From: Roseibacterium beibuensis
Lineage (GTDB): Bacteria; Pseudomonadota; Alphaproteobacteria; Rhodobacterales; Rhodobacteraceae
Assembly: GCF_039542305.1 (NCBI RefSeq)
Contig: NZ_BAABHW010000002.1
Coordinates: 496,001 to 560,000, forward strand
Direction of reading: 5' to 3'
DNA length: 64,000 nucleotides
The translations under genes and the position numbers were made by a program. The first letter of the stretch is position 1, and the number at the start of each line of letters is the position of its first letter. Under the pieces are notes generated by a model that did no database searches, was not told where the DNA came from, and saw only the letters and a list, made by a program, of their open reading frames with translations. Below are positions 1 through 7,298 of the stretch, piece by piece.

Positions 1-576
1 GAACGTGCCCTGCACCTGGGGGAAAGACAGGATCAGTTCCATGTCCTTTTCCAGCACATCAAGGTTCAGACGCCATTTGCGCGCCTTCACGTCCAGCGAT
101 TGCAGAAGGAACGCCCGCACACCGTCGGTCGTGACATGGCGCGCCAGTTGCGTGTCGGCATCCCGGCGGCTCTCGATCACCGACAGATCCACCTTCCGCA
201 TCGCGTCGATCAGGTGCTGCTGCGTGTGGCCATAGGCGACCGGGGCGATATCGGCCACGACAAGGCGTCGAACGGCCTCGGGGTGGGTCAGGGCCAGCAC
301 CATGGCAGCCTTGCCCCCCATGGAATGCCCCATCACATCCGCCGTGCCGCCATGGGCGGCGATCACCTCGGCCAGGTCATTGGCGAGGTCCGGATAGGAA
401 TGCGCTTCCATCCATGGGCTGTCGCCGTGGTTACGCATATCGACGACCAGAACGCGACGCACCTCGGACAAGCGTTTCGCGATCACGCCCCAGTTCCTGG
501 CCGAGCCGAAAAGGCCATGCGCGATCAGGATGGGCGGGTGCGAGCTCTCCTCGCCATAGGTCTGGACGGTCAGCAT
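1..576 (-). CDS. alpha/beta hydrolase, C-terminus cut by window edge
   Basis: Reading the minus strand from an ATG at 576 gives 192 open codons running off the window start. The N-terminal half is a clear alpha/beta-hydrolase fold: an oxyanion-loop segment LIAHGLFGSARNW near residues 17-29, an acidic strand VVDMRNHGDS near 44-53, and the nucleophile elbow GHSMGG with Ser85. The overall pattern matches the YbfF-type small esterases, cytoplasmic enzymes that hydrolyse short acyl esters, though the substrate cannot be read from sequence. The catalytic His lies beyond the window. It is divergent from the membrane protein gene starting at 677, with a 100-base gap that must hold both promoters. Confidence 0.85.
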   Translation of the reverse strand, partial: MLTVQTYGEESSHPPILIAHGLFGSARNWGVIAKRLSEVRRVLVVDMRNHGDSPWMEAHSYPDLANDLAEVIAAHGGTADVMGHSMGGKAAMVLALTHPEAVRRLVVADIAPVAYGHTQQHLIDAMRKVDLSVIESRRDADTQLARHVTTDGVRAFLLQSLDVKARKWRLNLDVLEKDMELILSFPQVQGTF

Positions 577-676
577 GCCCGCCTTCTAGCCGCGCGGTGC
601 GAAGGTTGCCAGCGCAGGCTTGCGTCGCGCGGCCAGCGCGGTATGTCAGGCCACCCGATGCGAAGGACCGCACCCG

Positions 677-1177
677 ATGCCCAAGACCGACGAAGAGATC
701 CTCGCCCTCATCACGCCGCAACCGCTGCGTCGCGGTCTGGCGGTGGGGATGATGGGCGCGCTTGGGGCGCTTGTGTTGACGGTGGCGGCTGAACGGCCAC
801 CGCAGTCACCGGCCTTCCTGATCTTCCTGATCCTGTTCGGGGCCGGGGCGCTGTTTCTGGCATGGCGGCTTTGGCAGGCCAGCGCGATCACCCTGGAACT
901 GACCCGCGAGGAACTGCGCGAGACGGGACCGGACGGGCGCCTCCTGTGCAGGCTGGACAACGTGGTGAAGGTCGAACGCGGGCTGACGGCCTTCAAGCCC
1001 GCGAACGGCTTTGTCGTACGCTTGAGAGAACCGGGCAGCCGCGTCTATGCCCCCGGCCTCTGGATGCGGTCGGGGCGGCGGCTTGCGGTCGGCGGCGTCA
1101 CCTCGGGGGCCGAGGCGAAATCGACCGCCGACCTGATGAACGTGCTGCTGGTCCAGCGCGGACAGGCAGGCGGCTAG
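677..1177 (+). CDS. small two-helix membrane protein, unknown function
   Basis: A 166-residue protein. The ATG at 677 is chosen over an in-frame upstream start because a purine-rich GAAGGA lies just before it. Two hydrophobic helices (about residues 18-38 and 45-65) are followed by a soluble domain of roughly 100 residues that alternates short beta-like segments and ends in a helix. This layout recalls membrane-anchored PH-like domains, but I do not recognise the family. The stop codon overlaps the stop of the convergent glutamate dehydrogenase gene within the four bases CTAG, so there is no room for a separate terminator. Confidence 0.7.
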   Translation: MPKTDEEILALITPQPLRRGLAVGMMGALGALVLTVAAERPPQSPAFLIFLILFGAGALFLAWRLWQASAITLELTREELRETGPDGRLLCRLDNVVKVERGLTAFKPANGFVVRLREPGSRVYAPGLWMRSGRRLAVGGVTSGAEAKSTADLMNVLLVQRGQAGG

Positions 1178-2607
1178 ATCCCCTTGGCCTGGTAGCTGGC
1201 GGCGACGCGGTTGATCCCGACGATGAACCCGGCCGTGCGCAGGTCGCTGACGTCGTCGCGTTCCCACCAGACCTGCCGCATGGAGTCGTAGGCCGCGCGC
1301 ATCGTGTCGTCGAGGCCCGAGCGCACCAGTTCCAACTCATCCGCGCCACGCAGGTATTTCTGCTTGAAGTCCGGCGTCATCGACCATGCGCCGCCCAGGT
1401 GTTCGTCAAGGCGCTGCAACTCGTCCACGATCAACTGGTGCCGTGCCTCTTCCTGCCGCCGCTGCATCCGGCCAAATCGGATATGGCTGAGGTTCTTGAC
1501 CCACTCGAAATAGGACACGGTCACGCCGCCGGCATTGGCGTAGAGGTCGGGAATGATGACAGTGCCCTTGTGGCGCAGGATCTCGTCGGCACCGGCCGTG
1601 ATCGGCCCGTTGGCCGCCTCGATGATCAGCGGCGCCTTGACGTGATTGGCGTTGTGCATGTTGATCACGCCTTCCAACGCGGCAGGGATCAGGATGTCGC
1701 AATCCTCTTCCAGGACCTTGGCGCCGTTCTCGTGATAGGTGCCGAAGGGACAGTTCCTGACGCCGCCGTGACCGGCGATCCAGTCGTGCACGGCAACAAC
1801 GTCAAGGCCATCGGCGTTTTCCAGCGCCCCATCGCGCTCGATGACATGGGTCACCTTGCACCCGTCCTCGGTGCTGAGAAACAGCGCCGCGTGATAGCCC
1901 ACATTGCCGAGGCCCTGCACGATCACCCGCTTGCCGTCGAGCTTGCCGGAAAGACCGGCCTTCTTCACGTCCTCGGGGTGGCGGAAGAACTCGCGCAGGG
2001 CGTATTGCACGCCCCGTCCCGTCGCCTCGACCCGGCCCTGGATGCCGCCCGCGTGGGGCGGTTTGCCGGTCACGCAGGCGCGCGCGTTGATGTCAGTGGT
2101 GTTCATGCGCTGATACTGGTCGGCCATGATCGCCATCTCACGTTCGCCGGTGCCCATGTCGGGCGCGGGCACGTTCTGGGCCGGGTTGATCATGTCCCGC
2201 TTGATCAGTTCATAGGCGAAGCGGCGCGTGATCTTTTCCAGCTCGTCGGGCTCGTACTGTCGCGGGTCGATGCACAACCCGCCCTTCGATCCGCCGAAGG
2301 GCGCTTCGACGAGGGCACATTTGTAGGTCATCAGGGCCGCCAGCGCCTCGACCTCGTCCTGGTTCACGGTGGGGGCATAGCGGATGCCGCCCTTGACCGG
2401 CTCCATGTGTTCGGAATGGACCGAGCGATAGCCGGTGAAGGTGCGGATTTCGCCCCGTAGCTTCACGCCGAAGCGCACGGTGTAGGTTGCATTGCAGACG
2501 CGGATCTTTTCCTCGAGGCCCGGCGGCAGGTCCAACAGCGCGGCGGCGCGGTTGAACATCAGGTCGACGGATTGGCGGAAACTCGGTTCACCGGTGGGCG
2601 TGGACAT
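1174..2607 (-). CDS. gdhA: Glu/Leu/Phe/Val dehydrogenase (glutamate dehydrogenase)
   Basis: A 477-residue enzyme that oxidatively deaminates glutamate to 2-oxoglutarate, or runs in reverse, in the cytosol. The dehydrogenase signature is intact: the KGGIRYAP substrate-binding segment, the PFGGSKGG catalytic lysine loop and the Rossmann glycine motif VQGLGNVGYHAA. A 477-residue length with extra C-terminal helices is typical of the alphaproteobacterial form. Coenzyme preference is not decidable by eye. The start at 2607 has AGGGAGAAG a few bases upstream; longer in-frame extensions upstream have no family resemblance. The gene is divergent from the TadG-like gene across 275 bases. Confidence 0.92.
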   Translation of the reverse strand: MSTPTGEPSFRQSVDLMFNRAAALLDLPPGLEEKIRVCNATYTVRFGVKLRGEIRTFTGYRSVHSEHMEPVKGGIRYAPTVNQDEVEALAALMTYKCALVEAPFGGSKGGLCIDPRQYEPDELEKITRRFAYELIKRDMINPAQNVPAPDMGTGEREMAIMADQYQRMNTTDINARACVTGKPPHAGGIQGRVEATGRGVQYALREFFRHPEDVKKAGLSGKLDGKRVIVQGLGNVGYHAALFLSTEDGCKVTHVIERDGALENADGLDVVAVHDWIAGHGGVRNCPFGTYHENGAKVLEEDCDILIPAALEGVINMHNANHVKAPLIIEAANGPITAGADEILRHKGTVIIPDLYANAGGVTVSYFEWVKNLSHIRFGRMQRRQEEARHQLIVDELQRLDEHLGGAWSMTPDFKQKYLRGADELELVRSGLDDTMRAAYDSMRQVWWERDDVSDLRTAGFIVGINRVAASYQAKGI

Positions 2608-2882
2608 GATGGCTCTTCTCCCTGCGCGCGCGGGTTTTCGGGTCTGGTGCCTTTTGGCAGGTCGCGCGCGCCCCCCTGAGACAGCCACGGCAAGGGTCCA
2701 TGACACAAGCCTTATCCGCAACCGATCGCCCATCGGGCAGGTCACGGCATTGATCGCGCACCGGAAACTCCGCGTTTCGATCATGGCCCCGCCCCAATTT
2801 CGCCCTTCTTGGCGGTCAATAAATGACCAACGGCAAAGTGCGTCCTGCGCGCCAGCCAAGCTAAACAGTCGAGACAACGTCC
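2608..2882. other. divergent intergenic region gdhA / tadG-like
   Basis: This 275-base spacer must contain promoters for both divergent genes. Apart from the gdhA ribosome-binding site I find no convincing palindrome, riboswitch or small gene in it. Open frames cross it, but they lack ribosome-binding sites and recognisable products. Confidence 0.4.
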
Positions 2883-4508
2883 ATGACCAAGACGTCAAAG
2901 ACATCCGGGCCAGGCCAGAAGGCCAATCGCAAGCCGCGTGCCTTGGCAACGCTGGCGCAGCGATTCTGCCGTGCCGAAGACGGCACGATCACGTCCTTCG
3001 CGCTGATGATGTTCGTTCTGATGGTGGCCGTGGGCGGCATCGCGGTCGATATCATGCGCTACGAGACCCAACGGGCACAGCTTCAATACACGTTGGACCG
3101 CGCGGTGCTTGCGGCCGCGTCCGTGACCCAGCCGCTGGACCCATATGACGTGGTCCAAAGCTATTTCGAGGTGTCGGGGTTGCAGAATTACCGCCTCGAT
3201 ATCGATGTGGACCAAGGCTTCAACTACCGCCGGGTCGATGCCTATGCGGAGTTGGAGATCAACTCTCTCTTCATGCACATGTTCGGCGTGCGGGTGCTGA
3301 GTTCCCCGGCGCAAGGCGTGGCCGAAGAACGCATCCGCAACGTCGAGATTTCCATGGTTCTCGATATCTCGGGGTCCATGGGATCCTACGATCGCATCCA
3401 GAACATGCGCGCTGCGGCCCGCGAATTCGTGACGACCGTGCTTGAAGCGAATGAAAGCGACCAGGGCAACCTCGTGTCCATCTCGATCGTGCCCTATAAC
3501 GGCATGGTCAACATGGGCGACACGCTCGAGTCGGTGTTCACGCTGTCCGGCGAACATGACCGATCGAGCTGCGTCCGCTTCACCTCCGAGCAGTTCGCCC
3601 GCACCGCGATCAATCCCAACGAAACGCTGGAGCGTATCGCGCACTGGGATCACGACGATTACAGCCAGTACGACGATTTCGACGATCCCTACTGCCCCAC
3701 GGACGACTACGGCGCCATCCTGCCGTGGGAGCATGACGAGGCCGTGCTTCACGCCCATATCGACAGCCTGCGCGCCCGGGGCTGGACGGCCATCGACCTC
3801 GGCATGAACTGGGCCGTCGGCCTGCTCGATCCTGCCGCGCGTCCGGCTCTGAATGCGCTGATCGATGCCGACGCGGTCGACGGAGATTTCTTCGACCGCC
3901 CGGCAGACTATGACGACGAGGAAACCATCAAGGTCGTCGTGCTGATGACCGATGGGGAGAACACCAACCAGTACGACCTGCGCGACCCGTACAAAAGCGG
4001 CAGCTCGCCCATCTACTACCACTCGGATCACGACCGCTATTCCGTCTATGTGCCGTCGCGCGACCAGTTCTGGGTGTCGCGCTACGACCCCGACGACTAT
4101 AACGGCTGGTGGTCCGACGAGCCCTATCGCAACGCCGAGTCGGTGGCGCTGTCCTGGACCTATCTCTGGGCGAACTATACCGGGCGCTACATCGCCGACC
4201 GCTACCTGCGCGTTCCCGCCTACATGTCCGGCAACTGGTCGGCCTATAACGGCGTGCGCTACGATGCGGACTACATGTACGCCGGCAGGTCGGCAGCCGA
4301 CACCAACCTGCTTTCGGCCTGCGCGGCGGCCCAGGACGCGGGGATCCTGATCTTCTCGGTGGGGTTCGAAGCGCCCTATGGCGGGCAGCAGGTCATGCGC
4401 GCCTGTGCCAGTTCCGATGCGCATTACTACGATGTGGAAGGGATCGAGATCAGCGATGCCTTCGCCTCGATCGCGCGCAGCATCAACCAGCTTCGCCTGG
4501 TCCAGTGA
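2883..4508 (+). CDS. TadG-like pilus-assembly protein with VWA domain
   Basis: A 541-residue protein of the TadG type. A single N-terminal hydrophobic segment (about residues 36-57, after an AEDGT motif typical of Tad pseudopilins) anchors it in the inner membrane. The rest is a periplasmic von Willebrand A domain. The metal-binding MIDAS motif is visible as DISGS at residues 161-165, and a second conserved acidic loop LMTDGENT lies near residue 354. Between these conserved parts and the C-terminal strand FSVGFEAPYG sits an unusual Tyr/Trp/Asp-rich insertion (about residues 366-470). The next two genes encode TadE-like proteins and form an operon with it. No Tad secretion ATPase or secretin is present in the window. 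Confidence 0.85.
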   Translation: MTKTSKTSGPGQKANRKPRALATLAQRFCRAEDGTITSFALMMFVLMVAVGGIAVDIMRYETQRAQLQYTLDRAVLAAASVTQPLDPYDVVQSYFEVSGLQNYRLDIDVDQGFNYRRVDAYAELEINSLFMHMFGVRVLSSPAQGVAEERIRNVEISMVLDISGSMGSYDRIQNMRAAAREFVTTVLEANESDQGNLVSISIVPYNGMVNMGDTLESVFTLSGEHDRSSCVRFTSEQFARTAINPNETLERIAHWDHDDYSQYDDFDDPYCPTDDYGAILPWEHDEAVLHAHIDSLRARGWTAIDLGMNWAVGLLDPAARPALNALIDADAVDGDFFDRPADYDDEETIKVVVLMTDGENTNQYDLRDPYKSGSSPIYYHSDHDRYSVYVPSRDQFWVSRYDPDDYNGWWSDEPYRNAESVALSWTYLWANYTGRYIADRYLRVPAYMSGNWSAYNGVRYDADYMYAGRSAADTNLLSACAAAQDAGILIFSVGFEAPYGGQQVMRACASSDAHYYDVEGIEISDAFASIARSINQLRLVQ

Positions 4509-4519
4509 GAGGGACCGGA

Positions 4520-5056
4520 ATGCCTGCGATGCGCTCCAGATTGATCACGTTCTTCCGGGATGAAACCGCCACGGCGACGATGGAATTCGTCATCATCTTC
4601 CCGGTGATCATGATGGTGTTCGTCGCCTCGTTCGAAACCTCGATGATCATGACGCGCCAAGTGATGATGGAACGCACGCTCGACCAGGCCGTGCGGGTGC
4701 TGCGCCTGGCCAAGGGCCTGACGGTCACCTCGGACGAGATCCGCGACACGATCTGCGACAACACGAGCTTTCTGCCAGATTGCAACGCGTTGCTGATGAT
4801 CGACCTGCAACCGATCGACGACACCACCTATGAAATGCCGGAGGACAATGACCTCTGCGTTCATCGCAGCGACGCCACCGTAACGCCAGATAACGAATTC
4901 ATCGTCGGGATCGATCACGAAATCATGCTGATCCGCGCCTGCATGATCGTCGATCGCATCCTGCCATTCTCGGGATACGGGCTGAACCTGACACGCGACG
5001 ATTCCGGCGGCCTGCACATGATCGCGGCCTCGGTCTTCGTGAACGAGCCGGATTGA
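4520..5056 (+). CDS. TadE-like pseudopilin
   Basis: A 178-residue protein with a short basic leader, the ETATATMEF motif and one hydrophobic helix (about residues 19-40): the N-terminal pattern of TadE/TadF minor pseudopilins, in which a conserved Glu near the helix start is used for assembly. The rest is a soluble domain with several cysteines (CDNTSFLPDC, and later ones). The ATG at 4520 is preferred because AGAGGG lies about six bases upstream; a GTG at 4505 overlapping the previous stop codon and an ATG at 4529 are alternatives. It is co-transcribed with the flanking TadG-like and TadE-like genes. Confidence 0.8.
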   Translation: MPAMRSRLITFFRDETATATMEFVIIFPVIMMVFVASFETSMIMTRQVMMERTLDQAVRVLRLAKGLTVTSDEIRDTICDNTSFLPDCNALLMIDLQPIDDTTYEMPEDNDLCVHRSDATVTPDNEFIVGIDHEIMLIRACMIVDRILPFSGYGLNLTRDDSGGLHMIAASVFVNEPD

Positions 5057-5068
5057 GGAGGGGCCGCC

Positions 5069-5623
5069 ATGATCGCACGTTCGTTCCGCCGTTTCTGGGC
5101 AGATACCAGCGCCGCCGTCGCCTTCGAGACGGTGCTGATCCTGCCGCTCTTGATCTGGGCCTTCGTTGGCAGCTTCGTTTTCTTCGACGCGTTCCGCACC
5201 TACAACACGTCGGTCAAGGCGACCTACAGCGTCGCGGACCTGATTTCGCGCCAGCGAAGCTGGATCTACAGCCACGACATCGAGGGGTACGCCAACATCC
5301 TGACCCATATCATCCGCGACACGCCCCCGGTGCGGATGCGCGTGACCCAGATCGGGATGGTCAACGGCAACTACCAGGTGGACTGGTCCCATGGCGTCAA
5401 CGGGGCGGCGCGCCTGTTCACGACGACATTGCCGCAGGTCGAAGAGCATCTGCCGCTGATGGGCAATGGCGAGCGCATTGTCCTCGTGGAAACGACGGTC
5501 GCCTATGATCCGCCCTTCGACCTTGGCCTGACGAATATCGACTTCCAGAATTTCACGCTGGTGCGCCCGCGCTACGCCGGACAGGTCCCGTTCGACGACG
5601 AAGAAGACGCGCCAAGCTCGTGA
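5069..5623 (+). CDS. second TadE-like pseudopilin
   Basis: A 184-residue protein with the same architecture as its upstream neighbour: a short basic N-terminus, a conserved glutamate in AVAFETVLILPLL, one membrane helix (about residues 18-38) and a soluble C-terminal domain ending in the acidic tail DDEEDAPSS. The start has GAGGAGGGG 5' of it and follows the previous stop by 12 bases, so translation is probably coupled. With the TadG-like protein this makes a complete minor-pilin trio. The trio may serve an adhesion apparatus encoded elsewhere or act as an independent surface complex. Confidence 0.8.
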   Translation: MIARSFRRFWADTSAAVAFETVLILPLLIWAFVGSFVFFDAFRTYNTSVKATYSVADLISRQRSWIYSHDIEGYANILTHIIRDTPPVRMRVTQIGMVNGNYQVDWSHGVNGAARLFTTTLPQVEEHLPLMGNGERIVLVETTVAYDPPFDLGLTNIDFQNFTLVRPRYAGQVPFDDEEDAPSS

Positions 5624-5759
5624 TCTTGCGCCGCCGCCTGGCCGCAGACCGATGTCGCTCGCAGGCTTTCTTTTCCCTCGACCCCGTCCGATAGTGCCGT
5701 GACAAGCGGGTCGCCGGGTATGGCCGACCGGCGGCACACCAACACGTCACGAGGCACGC

Positions 5760-7013
5760 ATGCGCTATTCCGGCCTGCAGGTTCTGACGCAGGGATTGTC
5801 CGGCAACCGTGGCTGGAAACCGGCCTGGCGCACCCCCGATCCCAAACCTGAATACGACGTCGTCATCATCGGTGGCGGCGGGCACGGGCTGGCCACGGCC
5901 TTCTACCTTGCCAGGGAGCATGGGCTGACCAATGTCGCGGTGCTGGAAAAAGGGTATCTGGGCGGCGGCAATGTCGGGCGGAACACGACCATCGTGCGCG
6001 CCAATTACATGCTTCCGGGCAATTCCGAATTCTACTCGCATTCCCTGAAACTCTGGGAAAAGCTGTCGGGCGAGTTGAATTACAACGTGATGCATTCTCA
6101 GCGTGGCATCATCAACCTGTTCCATTCCGACGGGCAGCGCGACGCCTATGCCCGGCGCGGCAACACGATGATCAACCAGGGCGACGACGCGATCCTGCTG
6201 GACCGCGACAGGGTGCGTAAACTCCTGCCCTATCTCGACTTTGAGCAAACCCGTTTCCCGATCCATGGCGGGCTTTGGCACAAGCGCGGCGGCACGGCGC
6301 GGCACGACGCGGTGGCCTGGGGCTATGCGCGCGGCGCGGACAGACGCGGGGTCGACCTGATCCAGAATTGCGAAGTCACCGGCATCGACATCGAGAACGG
6401 CAAGGTGCGCGGCGTGCAAACCACGCGCGGCGCGATCCGGGCCAGGAAGGTGGGCATCGTGGTCGCCGGCCGCTCCAGCCAGGTGGCGGCGATGGCGGGG
6501 ATGCGCCTGCCTATCGAGTCCCACATCCTGCAAGCCTTCGTCACCGAAGGGCTGAAACCCGTCATCGACCACGTCGTGACCTACGGCATGGGGCATTTCT
6601 ACATCAGCCAATCCGACAAGGGCGGGCTGGTTTTCGGCGGTGATCTGGATTTCTACGCGTCTTATGCGGCACGCGGCAACCTGCCCATGGCCGAACACGT
6701 GATGGAGGCCGGGATGACCCTGATGCCGATGATCGGCAAGGCGAAACTCCTGCGCAGCTGGGGCGGGATCATGGACATGTCGCCCGACGGATCGCCGATC
6801 ATCGACAAGACGGGGATCGAGGGGCTCTATCTCAATTGCGGCTGGTGCTACGGCGGCTTCAAGGCGGTTCCGGGGTCGGGCTTTTCCTTTGCCCACCTGA
6901 TCGCGCAGGACAGGCCCCACGCCCCCGCCGCGCGCTATCGCCTCGACCGTTTCGCCACCGGCCGTGGCCTGATGGACGAAGAAGGCACCGGCAGCCAGCA
7001 CAACCTGCATTAG
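5760..7013 (+). CDS. soxB: sarcosine oxidase beta subunit
   Basis: A 417-residue flavoprotein, first gene of soxBDAG. In the heterotetrameric enzyme the beta subunit carries the FAD and FMN at which sarcosine is oxidatively demethylated. Visible signatures are the FAD-binding VVIIGGGGHGLATA at about residues 34-47, the GTARHDAVAWG segment whose His182 sits where family members carry covalent FMN (by analogy), and the C-terminal NCGWCYGGFKAVPGSG motif. Length is normal. The start is preceded by GAGGCA. A 136-base gap after the TadE-like gene suggests the sox promoter lies between them. Confidence 0.95.
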   Translation: MRYSGLQVLTQGLSGNRGWKPAWRTPDPKPEYDVVIIGGGGHGLATAFYLAREHGLTNVAVLEKGYLGGGNVGRNTTIVRANYMLPGNSEFYSHSLKLWEKLSGELNYNVMHSQRGIINLFHSDGQRDAYARRGNTMINQGDDAILLDRDRVRKLLPYLDFEQTRFPIHGGLWHKRGGTARHDAVAWGYARGADRRGVDLIQNCEVTGIDIENGKVRGVQTTRGAIRARKVGIVVAGRSSQVAAMAGMRLPIESHILQAFVTEGLKPVIDHVVTYGMGHFYISQSDKGGLVFGGDLDFYASYAARGNLPMAEHVMEAGMTLMPMIGKAKLLRSWGGIMDMSPDGSPIIDKTGIEGLYLNCGWCYGGFKAVPGSGFSFAHLIAQDRPHAPAARYRLDRFATGRGLMDEEGTGSQHNLH

Positions 7014-7022
7014 AGGGATCAG

Positions 7023-7298
7023 ATGCGTATTCCATGCCCCCTCTGCGGGGATCGGGACATCCGGGAGTTCACCTACAAGGGGCATGAGACCTATCTCTGC
7101 CGCCCCGCCGCCGGGTCGGCCCCGAAATTGTGGGACGACTACCTGCACAACCGCGAAAATCCCGCGGGCCGCACGCGGGACCTGTGGCTTCACGGGCAGG
7201 GCTGTGGCGCGTGGCTGTTGGTGACCCGCGACACCGTCACCCACGAGGTTTTCGGCGCAACGCTCGCCCGCGAGGAGGAGGCGAGCGATGCGGGTTGA
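7023..7298 (+). CDS. soxD: sarcosine oxidase delta subunit
   Basis: A 91-residue zinc-binding subunit of heterotetrameric sarcosine oxidase. The N-terminal CPLCG pair and the later HGQGCGAW motif supply the Cys/His ligands expected for the family's single zinc site. It starts nine bases after soxB stops and its last codons overlap the soxA start by 11 bases, indicating translational coupling. It has no known activity alone and is required for complex assembly. Confidence 0.95.
   Translation: MRIPCPLCGDRDIREFTYKGHETYLCRPAAGSAPKLWDDYLHNRENPAGRTRDLWLHGQGCGAWLLVTRDTVTHEVFGATLAREEEASDAG

Noticed and set aside
862..2460. A 532-codon plus-strand frame opposite gdhA.
   Set aside because: It begins within another gene and shows no domain; gdhA on the minus strand is unambiguous.
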